The translations under genes were made by a program, and so were the position numbers. From UBA8437 sp963582065 (GTDB lineage: Bacteria; Planctomycetota; Planctomycetia; Planctomycetales; Planctomycetaceae): DNA of 64,000 bases. Under the pieces are notes generated by a model that did not search any database, was not told the DNA's origin, and saw only the letters and a program-made list of their open reading frames with translations. Positions 1 through 8,838 of the stretch are shown piece after piece. Within the stretch, counting starts at the first letter, position 1, and each line of letters begins with the position of its first letter. The DNA is taken from the NCBI GenBank assembly GCA_963582065.1, contig CAUZRQ010000007.1, positions 1-64,000 on the forward strand, written 5' to 3'.

Positions 1-1
1 G

Positions 2-697
2 GCTCGCTTCTGGCGGACGGCATCCGCGGGAAGAAACGGCAACAGGTGGACGGCGGAATTGCCGATCCTGTCGGCCGACCAACCCCTGTTCGCCGTGGCC
101 AACGTGCACTACCGGCTGAAACGGCCCTTAGCAGTCCAGTTTGCACGGCCGACATCGACCTTCGGCATCACAGGGATACTGCACACGGCCACGCCCGAGG
201 ATCTGGCGGTTGGCCGAGCCTCGGCAACTGACCGGGTGTCGTCGCAGATCGATGACTTCTCGCGGGGTTTCCAGGATTGGTATCTGCTCTCGGCCGACAA
301 TCCCCACCACTGGCAGTTCTGGACCAGGAAGATCACCGATCCCAAGTGGCGCGGACCGACGGGGGCCCGATTGACGTTTGATGTGAAGGTGAGCCGGGCG
401 AACAGGCTGGTGGTGGTCGTCAACGAGAACTTCTTTCGCGGATATCGCGGCCGGCAGCGTGACACGGTGGCCGTGGTCGACCTGGACGGCGGTGATCGCT
501 GGCGAACCGTGTCATTGCCGGCGTCGGCGTTCAAAACGCCGGACGGCAAGTCGGTATTGGCTTCGTGGGACCATGCTGACCAGTTGGGCTTCCGAGCATA
601 TTTCGACAGCCGCGACGGCCGTCTGGTCGGCAGCAAGAGATGGGCGGGGTCACGGCCACGGTTCCGCGATCTCCGTTGGACGTTGCCGGATCCATAG
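2..697 (+). CDS. C-terminal part of a probable exported hydrolase-type protein (5' end outside window)
   Basis: The frame is already open at base 2 and stays open to the stop at 697, so the gene starts upstream of the window and only its last ~231 codons are seen. The first part contains a stretch resembling the beta-sandwich region near the end of planctomycete acetylxylan-esterase/dienelactone-hydrolase-type proteins (residues like LFAVANVHYRLKRP). The rest, after a DDFSRGFQDWY segment, looks like a carbohydrate-binding-type beta-sandwich. No catalytic motif lies in the visible part, so the enzyme class is a guess. The codon pattern matches the neighbouring genes. The following sialidase-like gene lies 157 bp downstream on the same strand. 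Confidence 0.55.
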   Translation, partial: ARFWRTASAGRNGNRWTAELPILSADQPLFAVANVHYRLKRPLAVQFARPTSTFGITGILHTATPEDLAVGRASATDRVSSQIDDFSRGFQDWYLLSADNPHHWQFWTRKITDPKWRGPTGARLTFDVKVSRANRLVVVVNENFFRGYRGRQRDTVAVVDLDGGDRWRTVSLPASAFKTPDGKSVLASWDHADQLGFRAYFDSRDGRLVGSKRWAGSRPRFRDLRWTLPDP

Positions 698-854
698 AGC
701 GGTCCTCGGAGCGTCATGACCAACCGTGGTTGGTGAGACTCGACCGCAAGAACTTGACATACTGTTGCAGCCGTCGTGGCGTCGACTACGGTCCACCTGC
801 TGACTGCCGGGGCATCACCTCGATCCACATCATCAACGGATCCACCTGATCATC

Positions 855-2039
855 ATGAAGACCGTCCACAGCATCCTGTTGTCTGTCCTGTTCTCCGGAG
901 TTCTTCTGCTGCACGCCCCGGTGGTGCTGGCGGAGAAGGCCGTCTCGAAGACCGCGGCTGGTCACAACTCCGAAGCGGGCCTGAAGCCGCACCTGGGCAA
1001 GGCCCGGCTGGAGATGGGCAGGGTCTTCGCCGGCGAACGGTTTCCCAACGTGGTGGTGGCTGTCGACGGCACCGTGGTGGCCAGTTGGGGCAGCCGCAGC
1101 CTGCGGGTGAAGCGGAGCGAGGACGGGGGCAAGACGTGGGGCAAGGAGATCACGCTCGCCAACCCGGCAATCCAGTCCGGCGGTCTGACCGTCGACGAGA
1201 CCAGCGGCCACATCATCGCCTTCTCCGAGAAACAGCATCCGCCGGCTCCGCTGGAGGTGTTCCGCAGCAAGGACCACGGCAAGACCTGGTCGAAGGTCCA
1301 GGCGGTCATCAAGCCCGATCCCCAGGGGAACGTGCCGTCGATGCACATGAACGAGCACGGGATCACCCTGCGTCGCGGCAAACACAAGGGGCGGTTGCTG
1401 AGGCCGTCGAGGTGGTACGCGGGGAAGAACGAGCGGGCGCGATGGCCCAACCACTACACCAACGCCGTCTTCAGCGACGATGGTGGCAAGACCTGGCAGG
1501 CCAGTGCCCCCTTCCCGGCCAAGGGGACCGGCGAAGCGACCGTCGCCGAACTCTCCGACGGACGGATCTACTACAACTCGCGCCGGCACTGGGCTCCCAA
1601 GGGCGAGAATCCGCGTCGGCGGTGGTCGGCCTGGAGCGACGACGGGGGGGCGACCTGGAAGGGACTGACGTTCGTCAAGGTCCTCCCCGACGGGCCACAG
1701 AACTCCAACTACGGCTGCATGGCCGGGCTGGTCCGATTGCCGGTGGCCGGGCGTGACATCCTGCTCTACTCCAACTGCGACAGCCCGGGCGGCCGGGATC
1801 ACGGCACGGTGTGGGCGAGTTTCGACGGGGGAAAGAGATGGCCAATCAAGCGGCTGGTCGAAGCCGGCCGTTTCGCCTACTCGTCGATTGCGGCCGGTCG
1901 GCCCGGGACCTCCACCGAAGGCACCGCGTACCTGCATTTCGAGGGCAACGGGGGGTCGACCATGGCACGGTTCAACCTGGCCTGGGTTCTGGGGGGCAAG
2001 AGCACCGGTGACGGCGATGTGCCCGAGTGGGTCAAGTAG
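855..2039 (+). CDS. Secreted BNR-repeat sialidase-like protein
   Basis: This 394-residue protein has a clear Sec signal peptide (hydrophobic residues about 6-25, then VVLAEKA). It carries a series of Asp-box (BNR) motifs of the form S-x-D-G-G-x-T-W: SEDGGKTWG, SKDHGKTWS, SDDGGKTWQ, SDDGGATWK and SFDGGKRWP. These mark a six-bladed sialidase beta-propeller. An RFPNVVVA segment ahead of the first box resembles the FRIP motif of sialidases. Such exo-alpha-sialidase-family proteins are common in planctomycete carbohydrate loci, but substrate cannot be assigned because the Arg triad, Tyr and Glu of true sialidases cannot be placed by eye. The ATG start puts the signal peptide at the N-terminus. A TTGACA occurs at 754-759 without a good -10. 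Confidence 0.8.
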   Translation: MKTVHSILLSVLFSGVLLLHAPVVLAEKAVSKTAAGHNSEAGLKPHLGKARLEMGRVFAGERFPNVVVAVDGTVVASWGSRSLRVKRSEDGGKTWGKEITLANPAIQSGGLTVDETSGHIIAFSEKQHPPAPLEVFRSKDHGKTWSKVQAVIKPDPQGNVPSMHMNEHGITLRRGKHKGRLLRPSRWYAGKNERARWPNHYTNAVFSDDGGKTWQASAPFPAKGTGEATVAELSDGRIYYNSRRHWAPKGENPRRRWSAWSDDGGATWKGLTFVKVLPDGPQNSNYGCMAGLVRLPVAGRDILLYSNCDSPGGRDHGTVWASFDGGKRWPIKRLVEAGRFAYSSIAAGRPGTSTEGTAYLHFEGNGGSTMARFNLAWVLGGKSTGDGDVPEWVK

Positions 2040-2106
2040 GAGCCGGTCGAGGGTGGCCGGCGGCTGTCCCGTCGGCGGTGGCTGCACGCGACCGCGGGTG
2101 CCGGCG

Positions 2107-2229
2107 ATGACGGCGGTGGGAGATGCCGTGTACCTGTTGGGCGGACTCGACCTGACCAGTGGCCCGGATGAAAGGGACCCGCTGGTCGGCTTCAATGACC
2201 TGTGGACCGGCCGCATGGGCCAGGAGTGA
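2107..2229 (+). pseudogene. Kelch-repeat remnant
   Basis: Between the sialidase-like gene and the next gene, one frame encodes about 40 residues. They match a single Kelch blade: AMTAVGDAVYLLGG, then about 20 residues later FNDLW, preceded in frame by TRPR. Kelch propellers have several blades, so an isolated one of this size cannot be a functional domain. The likeliest reading is the eroded end of a former Kelch/galactose-oxidase-type gene. The stop (2227-2229) lies 2 bp before the next gene's ATG, so part of this stretch may now serve as its leader. The frame upstream has no convincing start. Confidence 0.4.
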
Positions 2230-2231
2230 AC

Positions 2232-4052
2232 ATGCCTGTTTTCGTGATCCGCGTGCTCCCGGCATTGCTGCTGATGACTTCGGTGTTCGTCTCGGAGGCG
2301 TCGGCCGAACCGCCCGTGGTTCCGCTGAGGCAGAAGCCCCGGGTGCTCAACAACTTCGTCGTCCAGTTGCTGGACGTGAAGGACCTGCCAGATGATCGCC
2401 GGCAGGCGTTTCGATTCGATTCGCCACGTGACGGGTGGTTGTTCTTCCGGGTGAAGGCAGGGGTCGGCCGTGGCGGTGCGATCACGGCGACGCTTTCCGG
2501 GAAAGAGGCCGCGAAGGCCCAGCCGATGCCGCTGTTCGCGTTTGCGTCGAGGGAGCGGAGGACTCGTGAGGTGATGCGGCATCTGCCCCGGGGTGAGTAC
2601 ACCTTGCGAATCGAGTTGAGGGACGCGGACATCGAGTCGCTGGTGGTCCGCAAGGTCCCGATCATCATGTATCAGCGCGTGCCGGGCAGTTTTCGGTCGA
2701 TGCCCGGGTTTCCCGAATACGACCGTCGGTTCCTGGCCGGGTGTGGCATGCTGTCCGCCTGCAACACGATCGGGACCTACGACGGGTTTCGATGGATGAA
2801 TCAGTGGCTGGCCAGCGGCCGGCACACCGTGAGGATCGCCGGCGGGATCGGCGGACTGACGACGACGAAGCTGGCCTACGAACACTGGGGAGGCTGCATG
2901 GAGCATCCCACCGGTGTCCGAGGGACAATCATCGACGAGTTCTACCCGGGACTGAGCAGCCGGTTCTCGGCCTGGGTGCCCGCTCTGAAGCGGCTGCGGG
3001 CCGAGAAACCGCACAAGCACTGCTACCTGTACCTGGCCGGAACCGCCAAGGACATTCGGGGAATCGTCGAGCCGCTGAAGGACCAGGACTGCTACTTCGT
3101 GCTCGAAGAGCAGACTGGTGAAGCGCGGACGTTGGCCGAATTGGTCAAGGACGGATTTGCGCGGAACTGGGTGAAGGGCTTCGAGGAATATTTTCCCGGG
3201 TTTCCCGAGCGGTGCATCCACTCGGTCGGCGTGATGTCCGGACCCAGTGACAGCAAGTACAACGACGATATCTATCCCGATGTCAGCTACAAGGTGCTCA
3301 AGGAACTGCAGTTTCATGCCTTGGCGACCGACCCGGTGTTTGGCCCGGCCGGGGGAGTCGAGATCTACCAGTCGCCGGTGTGTGACGAGGAGTACCTGCG
3401 GTGGTGCGCCCGCCTGTTCCGTCACTACGCGATTGAGGGCAGCCGTGAGCGGCTGACCGGTGATCCGTATGAACTGGCACACATCAAGAATCCCGACTTC
3501 GAGGACGGGTTGAAGGGGTGGACCGTCAAACCTGCCGCAGCGGGCAGCATTGCGACGGCGAAGATCGACGGGTACGGGCTGAACGTGCAGGGGCGGCACG
3601 GACGGGTCGGAATCGGTGACCGGTTCGCGACGACCACGCGAAGCGCCACAAAGCCCAACGAGATTTCCCAGGAGATCAGGAACCTGCAACCGGGGCGTTA
3701 TTACTCGGTCCGGATGTACACCGGCGATCGGACCAATCTCCATCGGTGGCAGATCCACAATGTCTCGGTCCGGGTTCCCGATGCCAGGGAAGTGCCGGAC
3801 CTGACGATGCACATGCCGTGGATGCATCAGCCGGCCGAGAAATTCGGCAACAAGCCGACGTACCCGTGCTACCACCGCATTGTCTTCCAGGCGGTGAAAT
3901 CCACCGCCAGGCTGGTGATCTCCGACTGGCACAGCCCTGGAGTTCCGACCGGTCCAGTGGGACAGGAACTGCTGTTCAATTTTGTCCAGGTCGAGCCTTA
4001 CCTGATGCCCGACGGCGACGTCGCCGGGATCGGAGATCCGTCAGTTCCCTGA
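2232..4052 (+). CDS. Large secreted protein of unknown function
   Basis: The ATG at 2232 gives a good signal peptide (hydrophobic residues 4-20, then SEASAEPP) and a 606-residue protein; in-frame starts upstream would bury it. Residues ~30-150 look like a beta-sandwich (FRFDSPRDGWLFFRVKAG, RGEYTLRIELRDA). The middle (~160-420) is mixed alpha/beta with several Trp/Tyr-rich segments, and could be a TIM-barrel-like catalytic domain. The last ~180 residues (LKGWTVKPAAAGSIATAKI, then ISQEIRNLQPGRYYSVRMY) resemble carbohydrate-binding-module-type sandwiches. I do not recognise the family. Its position among sialidase-like and DUF1080 genes suggests glycan processing outside the cytoplasm. Confidence 0.7.
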   Translation: MPVFVIRVLPALLLMTSVFVSEASAEPPVVPLRQKPRVLNNFVVQLLDVKDLPDDRRQAFRFDSPRDGWLFFRVKAGVGRGGAITATLSGKEAAKAQPMPLFAFASRERRTREVMRHLPRGEYTLRIELRDADIESLVVRKVPIIMYQRVPGSFRSMPGFPEYDRRFLAGCGMLSACNTIGTYDGFRWMNQWLASGRHTVRIAGGIGGLTTTKLAYEHWGGCMEHPTGVRGTIIDEFYPGLSSRFSAWVPALKRLRAEKPHKHCYLYLAGTAKDIRGIVEPLKDQDCYFVLEEQTGEARTLAELVKDGFARNWVKGFEEYFPGFPERCIHSVGVMSGPSDSKYNDDIYPDVSYKVLKELQFHALATDPVFGPAGGVEIYQSPVCDEEYLRWCARLFRHYAIEGSRERLTGDPYELAHIKNPDFEDGLKGWTVKPAAAGSIATAKIDGYGLNVQGRHGRVGIGDRFATTTRSATKPNEISQEIRNLQPGRYYSVRMYTGDRTNLHRWQIHNVSVRVPDAREVPDLTMHMPWMHQPAEKFGNKPTYPCYHRIVFQAVKSTARLVISDWHSPGVPTGPVGQELLFNFVQVEPYLMPDGDVAGIGDPSVP

Positions 4053-4075
4053 CTCATGCGAGTCGGAAACTCTGC

Positions 4076-4104
4076 TTGTTCCTATCAACCAACACTGATA
4101 CCAT
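4076..4104 (+). promoter_or_regulatory. Candidate sigma-70-type promoter for the redoxin gene
   Basis: TTGTTC (4076-4081) and TACCAT (4099-4104) are separated by 17 nt, in a locally AT-richer stretch 70 nt upstream of the ATG at 4173. The -35 keeps the TTG core and the -10 keeps TA...AT. Placement is good, but the match is moderate. Confidence 0.4.
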
Positions 4105-4172
4105 CCGATAACAGTACTAAGCCGGTAGTGAGCCGGATTTCTGGACACCCATCTTCATCACGGAAACATGAC

Positions 4173-4781
4173 ATGAAGCGTCTCGTAGCAGCGGCACTCG
4201 TCTTCGCGTTGATTCTGGCTCCGGCCGGTCTCCAGGGGGCCGAGAAAGCTAAAGCAAAGGGCAAGGCCAAGCCGGTCAAGAAGACCGTGGTGCCGGGTGC
4301 CAAGGCTCCGGCGTTTTCGGTGATCAATGCCAAGGGCAAGGTCGTGAAGCTGAAGAGCCTGACCGACAAGGGTCCGGTGCTGGTTCGGCTGACCTGTGGA
4401 TGCTCGGGCTGTGACAAGGAACTGGCCTACTTCCAGGAACTGCACAAGGCGTACAAGGGCCAGGGCCTGACCAGCGTCGCCATCTTCCGCGAGCCGGACA
4501 AGAAGGTCGAAAGCTACGTGAAGAAGAAGAACCTGAAGATGCTCTACGCCGTCGACAGCAAGGGCAAGGCTTGGGCAATCTGGCAGACCAAGAAGATGCC
4601 GACCAACTTCCTGATCGCCAAGGGCGGAACGATCATCGCCGTGGCTGATGGATGTGATCCCAGTGGATTGTTGGCCAAGAAGCTCTCCGAAAAGGTGGCC
4701 AAGCTGCTCAAGACCACCGCGGTCAACGTGCAGCAGGTCGTCCAGCAGCAGGCCAAGAAGAAGCCGGCCCCGAAGAAGTAG
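4173..4781 (+). CDS. Exported redoxin / thioredoxin-fold protein
   Basis: This 202-residue protein begins with a signal peptide (LVAAALVFALILAPAGLQGA) and a Lys/Ala-rich linker. A thioredoxin-like AhpC/TSA-redoxin domain follows (about residues 40-185: PGAKAPAFSVINAKGK at its start). The redox site reads LTCGCSGCDKE, with Cys at 75, 77 and 80, so a C-x-x-C pair is available (77/80). The fold also keeps MPTNFLIAKGG, the cis-Pro strand. It is probably a periplasmic thiol oxidoreductase or peroxidase-like protein; its partner is unknown. The tail ends in a Gln/Lys-rich stretch. The ATG at 4173 is chosen because it places the signal peptide first. A strong intrinsic terminator follows the stop. 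Confidence 0.82.
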   Translation: MKRLVAAALVFALILAPAGLQGAEKAKAKGKAKPVKKTVVPGAKAPAFSVINAKGKVVKLKSLTDKGPVLVRLTCGCSGCDKELAYFQELHKAYKGQGLTSVAIFREPDKKVESYVKKKNLKMLYAVDSKGKAWAIWQTKKMPTNFLIAKGGTIIAVADGCDPSGLLAKKLSEKVAKLLKTTAVNVQQVVQQQAKKKPAPKK

Positions 4782-4816
4782 TCGTTCCGAATCGGACGAC
4801 GAAGCCGAAACGATCA

Positions 4817-4853
4817 GCGTCCGGTGGTGGTTTTCACCACCGGACGCTTTTTT
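4817..4853 (+). terminator. Rho-independent terminator of the redoxin gene
   Basis: A perfect 13-bp inverted repeat (left arm 4817-4829, right arm 4835-4847) with a 5-nt loop is followed directly by six T (4848-4853). It begins 35 nt after the redoxin stop and sits between convergent genes. The T-tract follows only on the plus strand. Confidence 0.92.
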
Positions 4854-4886
4854 CGTCTCCGTCACCGCCCAATCGCCGGCGAGCGA

Positions 4887-6383
4887 TCAACTGGCGGGTG
4901 GCTGGAACCAGTAGGAATACAGCCGGGCCCGCTGGAGCCGGAACCTTACCGAGACGGTCTGTCCCTTCAGTTTCGACAGGTCGCCGGTCGCCCATTCGAC
5001 GGCACCGCGGAACTGGTTGGTCGTGATCGGCTTGGACGTGGCCAGTGTCCTGCGATTTTCGTCCAGTAGGTCGATGTCCAGTTGTCCGTTCTTCCCCGGG
5101 TGGACGTTGACCGTCAGTCGACCACCGGGCAATGGGAACGGTCGGGTGGTCAGCGTGCCGGGTGTCTTGCCGGCGTCGAGCGAGGCGAATCCATCACGTC
5201 GCAGGACGGCCAGGCACACGGCCCCGCTGTCGGCCCGGTAGTCGTCGTAGCCGGGCACACCGCCGGAGGTGACGAACGCGTAGTTGCGGATGCCGGTGTA
5301 GTAGAACCACAGTTGGTCACCGCGGATCACCGGCGCCGAGGGGCCGATGATCGTCTGTGTGTCGTAGGCTCCGGCTCCCAACGGTGAGGCCTCCAAAAAC
5401 GTTGGTCGTCGCTTGTCGCGGGACCAGTGCTTCAGGTTGTGGCTCCAGGCGACCTGGATGTTGTAGAAACCGGTGTAGTCGCCGTGCAGGCGGACCAGCC
5501 TGAGGATCTCGGGCGAGAGGTTCTGCTTGTCGAAGCCGGGCCACGTCCTGGGCACCCGGCCGGTGTGGTGATAGATCGACGGCAGGCCGATGTAGAGCCC
5601 CTCGTAGTGGAAAACTCCCATGTTGTAGATCTGGATGCTGTAGGTCGACGGGACGTCGTACTCGGTCTGCTGCAGCTTCGAGTTCTTCTTTCGCTCGAGG
5701 ATCCGTCGCTTGCCGATCACCTGGTCGATCTCGTCGGCGTGAAAGACCACGCCGAGATCTGTCCAGGTTTTGAAGTCGCGACTGTGAGCAATGGCCACCG
5801 ACCGTCCGAACGGACCGCTGCGCTTGACTGTGTGGATGAACAGGCCGTGCGCGGGGTCAAAACTGAAGTTGGCCTCGTCGGAGGAACGCACGACGGGAAC
5901 ATCGAGCCTGGTCCATCTGCCGCCGTCAGGCGAGACGGCAAACCCCCGATTGGTCATGGCCGCCTTGAAACGTCGCCGGGGATCGGGGTCAAGCGGGTCG
6001 ATGACGACCTGGTCGGTCCTCATGCTCGGGGACGGGCCGGCGGTCCAGTGCAAACCGTCGGTGCTCTGCCGGAGTGGAGCCTTGGTTCCCAGGACCCAGA
6101 TCTTGTAGACCTTGTTGACCGGATCCCACTGTGGGGCCGACCGGGTCTGGATGGTCATGTTGGGGTCGGAACTGCGGATCACCGCGCCCCGCTTGGCCGG
6201 CTTGTGCCAGGTCCGGGTGAGGTTCTTGGTGTTGGCGACGCCGTGGTCGTCGAGGAACAACTGGCGTTGCCCCGCTGCGACCGAGAAAGCCGGGATGTCC
6301 TTCGCCGCGGCCGACAGTGGTGTGGCCAACAGGCCGATCACCGCCAGCAGGCAGTAGCGGCTCGTCCCGCGACGACCCCTCAC
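4887..6383 (-). CDS. Secreted five-bladed-propeller glycosidase-like protein (GH32/43/68-type fold)
   Basis: This 498-residue protein starts at a GTG that overlaps the stop of the upstream DUF1080 gene (shared GTGA). The start is supported by the signal peptide that follows (CLLAVIGLLATPLSAAAKD). The domain opens with QRQLFLDDHGV and has propeller-like repeats (SSDPNMTIQTRSAPQWDPV, KVYKIWVLGTKAPLRQSTDG). The last ~110 residues form a beta-sandwich typical of GH32-like proteins (LTVNVHPGKNGQLDIDLLD ... VSVRFRLQRARLYSYWFQP). It is the last gene of a three-gene minus-strand cluster with a DUF1080 protein and an exported SIS protein. Catalytic residues cannot be confirmed, so activity on a glycan is inferred. 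Confidence 0.72.
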   Translation of the reverse strand: MRGRRGTSRYCLLAVIGLLATPLSAAAKDIPAFSVAAGQRQLFLDDHGVANTKNLTRTWHKPAKRGAVIRSSDPNMTIQTRSAPQWDPVNKVYKIWVLGTKAPLRQSTDGLHWTAGPSPSMRTDQVVIDPLDPDPRRRFKAAMTNRGFAVSPDGGRWTRLDVPVVRSSDEANFSFDPAHGLFIHTVKRSGPFGRSVAIAHSRDFKTWTDLGVVFHADEIDQVIGKRRILERKKNSKLQQTEYDVPSTYSIQIYNMGVFHYEGLYIGLPSIYHHTGRVPRTWPGFDKQNLSPEILRLVRLHGDYTGFYNIQVAWSHNLKHWSRDKRRPTFLEASPLGAGAYDTQTIIGPSAPVIRGDQLWFYYTGIRNYAFVTSGGVPGYDDYRADSGAVCLAVLRRDGFASLDAGKTPGTLTTRPFPLPGGRLTVNVHPGKNGQLDIDLLDENRRTLATSKPITTNQFRGAVEWATGDLSKLKGQTVSVRFRLQRARLYSYWFQPPAS

Positions 6384-7117
6384 TTGATCTCCCGGATGCG
6401 AACGTTCTTGAATTCGACGAACATCGGGCGTCCGGCGTGGAGCTGGAAGGCGAGGATGCCGTCGAGCAGGGCTCGCTTGGGATCGTCCTGGAAGTCGAGG
6501 ATCAGCCGGTTGTTCATGTAGTGCTGGATGTGAGTGCCCTTGGCGATGATCACCACGTCGTTGAACTTGTCGAGCTTGAAGAGCTTCTTCCAGCCGGCCT
6601 GATCGATCAGCCGGGCGGTGACCTTCTTGCCCTTGGGACCCCAGATCGCCTTTTCGCCGACCAGGCAGGTGCGGCCCCGTCCACCGGTCAGGCCACCCTC
6701 GTCGTAGATGAACCCCGAGACGCTGGGCAGCTTGTGCTCGTTGCGGATCTCGTGCTGGTAGCCCCGCACCACCCACTTGTTGCGGGTTTTGGTCTTGATG
6801 TGCTTCGAGCGGTACTGGATGCCCGAGTTGTTGGTGGCGTTGCAACGGAACGAGAGTCGCAGTTCGAAGTCCTTGGTCCGGCCACCCTTCCAGATGATGA
6901 ACGTGTTCCCGTTGGCCTTGTTCTTGGCCGTCGTTTCCCCACGCAACGCCCCGTCCTTGGCCGACCACAGCCGTGGATCACCGTCCCACCCGGTCAGGTC
7001 CTTGCCGTTGAAGATCGTCTTCATGCCCTTCGGTTCGGGCGGCGCCTGGACAGGCTCGGCGGCGACGGCGGTTAGTATGAGCGAAAAGAACGCCAGCAGA
7101 GTGAGGCAGCGGATCAT
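6380..7117 (-). CDS. DUF1080 protein (3-keto-disaccharide hydrolase family), secreted
   Basis: A Sec signal peptide (MIRCLTLLAFFSLILTAVAA) leads into a single DUF1080 domain in a 245-residue protein. Hallmarks are the opening MKTIFNGKDLTGWDGDPRLW, then FELRLSFRCNATNNSGIQYRS and the HIQHYMNNRLILDFQDD segment. The fold is a concanavalin-like jelly roll. Members of this Pfam family are annotated as 3-keto-disaccharide hydrolases, cleaving 3-keto-glycosidic bonds, although most planctomycete paralogues are untested. The ATG at 7117 has GGAGA upstream and places the signal peptide first. It overlaps the next gene by 4 bp, so the two are probably translationally coupled. Confidence 0.88.
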   Translation of the reverse strand: MIRCLTLLAFFSLILTAVAAEPVQAPPEPKGMKTIFNGKDLTGWDGDPRLWSAKDGALRGETTAKNKANGNTFIIWKGGRTKDFELRLSFRCNATNNSGIQYRSKHIKTKTRNKWVVRGYQHEIRNEHKLPSVSGFIYDEGGLTGGRGRTCLVGEKAIWGPKGKKVTARLIDQAGWKKLFKLDKFNDVVIIAKGTHIQHYMNNRLILDFQDDPKRALLDGILAFQLHAGRPMFVEFKNVRIREIK

Positions 7118-7292
7118 CAGGAAGTCTCCATGGTGCATCGTGGTCAGTGAGACGGCCCGGACGGACATCCGGGGCCGGAGTGGGTCAAACATGTGTTTCG
7201 GGCTGCCACGTCGGCTCGACTTCAAGCAGTCTAGCCGGTCGTTGGTGATGATCCCAATCCGCAGAGGTGGTCGGTTGCGGCTCCGGCGGATC

Positions 7293-8681
7293 TCAGAATC
7301 CCTGTCGTTCGAAGTGGATCTTCATCGCCGCGTTGTATTCGGATCCGCCTTGCTGGTAGCCCCCCTGGAAGAAGTACGGCACCGAGCCGCGGCGGACCAT
7401 TTCATCGACCCACTGCGCACAGAGCATCTGCTGGATCACATTGGTGGTCAGCCCGGTGGTCGGGCAGATCGGTTGCTTGCGACCGGGAATCCGGATCACT
7501 CCACGTGATTCCGGCGAGAAGTTGTCGAAGCGGACCTGGCAGTGTGAGAACAGTCCCTTGCGGGGCGTCTTGCCGTCCAGGGTTGCGGGGCCGATGCCGA
7601 TCACCAGGGCGCCCTCCTTCCGGGCCTGTTTCGCGATGTTCGCTTCGCCAGAGTTTGACGGGGTGATCGTCGAGACCAGCATCACGTTCTCGCGGGGCTT
7701 GGCCGACCAGTTGCCCCAGTTGACGATCATCGGCCCGCTGGCGACATGCTCCATTTCGCTGGACAGACCCGGGTGTTCCTTGGACCGGACGAACCAGCGT
7801 CCGCCCCGGCGGATGCGGCGAGTCATCTCGACGGCCGTTTCCCGGATCTGGTCCCGGTGCGTGGCGATCTGTCGGATCCGGCCCACGAGGCTCTTGAGAT
7901 ACTCGACGCTCTTCTCGACCGGCTTGGCGCTGGGGTTCTCCAGCTTGTTGGCCAGTTCGGCATTGAGCATCCAGTGCAGGGCGCCCAGCCCGGTCTGGCT
8001 CGACGGACAGAGTGTGAACTCGGGGATCTCCGGCGCACGAACAAGTCCCTGGGTGTAGGGGGTGTGGCTGTGGAGAATGACGTTGGAGACGTCCTTGAGC
8101 TTCAGGCCGTCGGGGTTGCTGTGCGATTCGTCGGTGAACCCGGCGGGACGGAACTCGTTGTCGCGGTATGAGACGGTGACGGCCACCACGTAGACGCCCC
8201 GTTCGCGGACGGCCAACACCTGCTTGTTGCAGTGGTTGGTGAAAAGCATGTCGCCGGCTTTCAGGTGCTTCAAACCCTGCTCGTCCTTCATGATCTTCGG
8301 GCTGCCTCGTCGGTCGGCCCGCTGTTCCGAGTGGGGCATGTGTCCGTCGTTCATCGCGGTCCAGACCGTGTGATCACCGCGGACCACACGGGCGGCCCGC
8401 GACGTCAGTTCACCGACCAACTCGGTCTCGCCGGCGATCTTGGACAGGATGCCGAGGATGCCCTCGTGGTACTGGTCCATGAACAGCTTCGAGTGGCCGA
8501 AGGTGTACTCGTGGTCCCATTTCGACCGGGACTTGGACGGAGCCGGTGCCGAGGAGGCCGGCTGGTTGCCTGCTAGGCCACCGACGACGGCCGCACCGCC
8601 CAGCAGGAGGTCGCGGCGTGACGGGAGTCCGGTTGAAGGTGTGTTGTCCGGGTCGGTCGGCAGCGGGAATGTTGTGGACAC
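7293..8681 (-). CDS. Tat-exported protein with two SIS (sugar isomerase) domains, UPF0309-like
   Basis: The preferred GTG start (8681, GGAAGA 7-12 nt upstream) gives 462 residues and places a twin-arginine signal (SRRDLLLGGAAVVGGLAG) near the N-terminus. In-frame ATG codons further upstream would only lengthen the leader. Two SIS-like halves follow. The first has NVILHSHTPYTQG and the helix TGLGALHWMLNAEL, as in UPF0309/YcgS proteins. The second has STITPSNSGEANIAKQARKE with ALVIGIGP. SIS domains bind phospho-sugars and are normally cytoplasmic, so export is unusual. It is the first gene of a minus-strand cluster with DUF1080 and GH32-like genes, 175 bp upstream of the DUF1080 gene. The true substrate is unknown. 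Confidence 0.72.
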   Translation of the reverse strand: MSTTFPLPTDPDNTPSTGLPSRRDLLLGGAAVVGGLAGNQPASSAPAPSKSRSKWDHEYTFGHSKLFMDQYHEGILGILSKIAGETELVGELTSRAARVVRGDHTVWTAMNDGHMPHSEQRADRRGSPKIMKDEQGLKHLKAGDMLFTNHCNKQVLAVRERGVYVVAVTVSYRDNEFRPAGFTDESHSNPDGLKLKDVSNVILHSHTPYTQGLVRAPEIPEFTLCPSSQTGLGALHWMLNAELANKLENPSAKPVEKSVEYLKSLVGRIRQIATHRDQIRETAVEMTRRIRRGGRWFVRSKEHPGLSSEMEHVASGPMIVNWGNWSAKPRENVMLVSTITPSNSGEANIAKQARKEGALVIGIGPATLDGKTPRKGLFSHCQVRFDNFSPESRGVIRIPGRKQPICPTTGLTTNVIQQMLCAQWVDEMVRRGSVPYFFQGGYQQGGSEYNAAMKIHFERQGF

Positions 8682-8838
8682 GGGGTCTCTTCCGGCTTGT
8701 GGTTCGGTTGTCCTGTTGTGGAGATCTCTGGTCGGGTTCTGGTACAAGATGGAGCCAGGAACCCCCCGCCAGTGTGACCACCATACACTCTCGTCAGGCA
8801 TGGTGACGTGACCAGCGGTCCCCGAACGGGAGAAACTC

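Noticed and set aside
754..759. TTGACA upstream of the sialidase-like gene
   Set aside because: No acceptable -10 is found 16-18 nt downstream.
786..3932. A 1048-codon open frame on the minus strand
   Set aside because: It is antisense to the sialidase-like and secreted unknown genes, has no domain resemblance, and arises because GC-rich codon bias leaves opposite frames open. Similar long antisense frames occur opposite clpB, the MFS gene and the RND permease.
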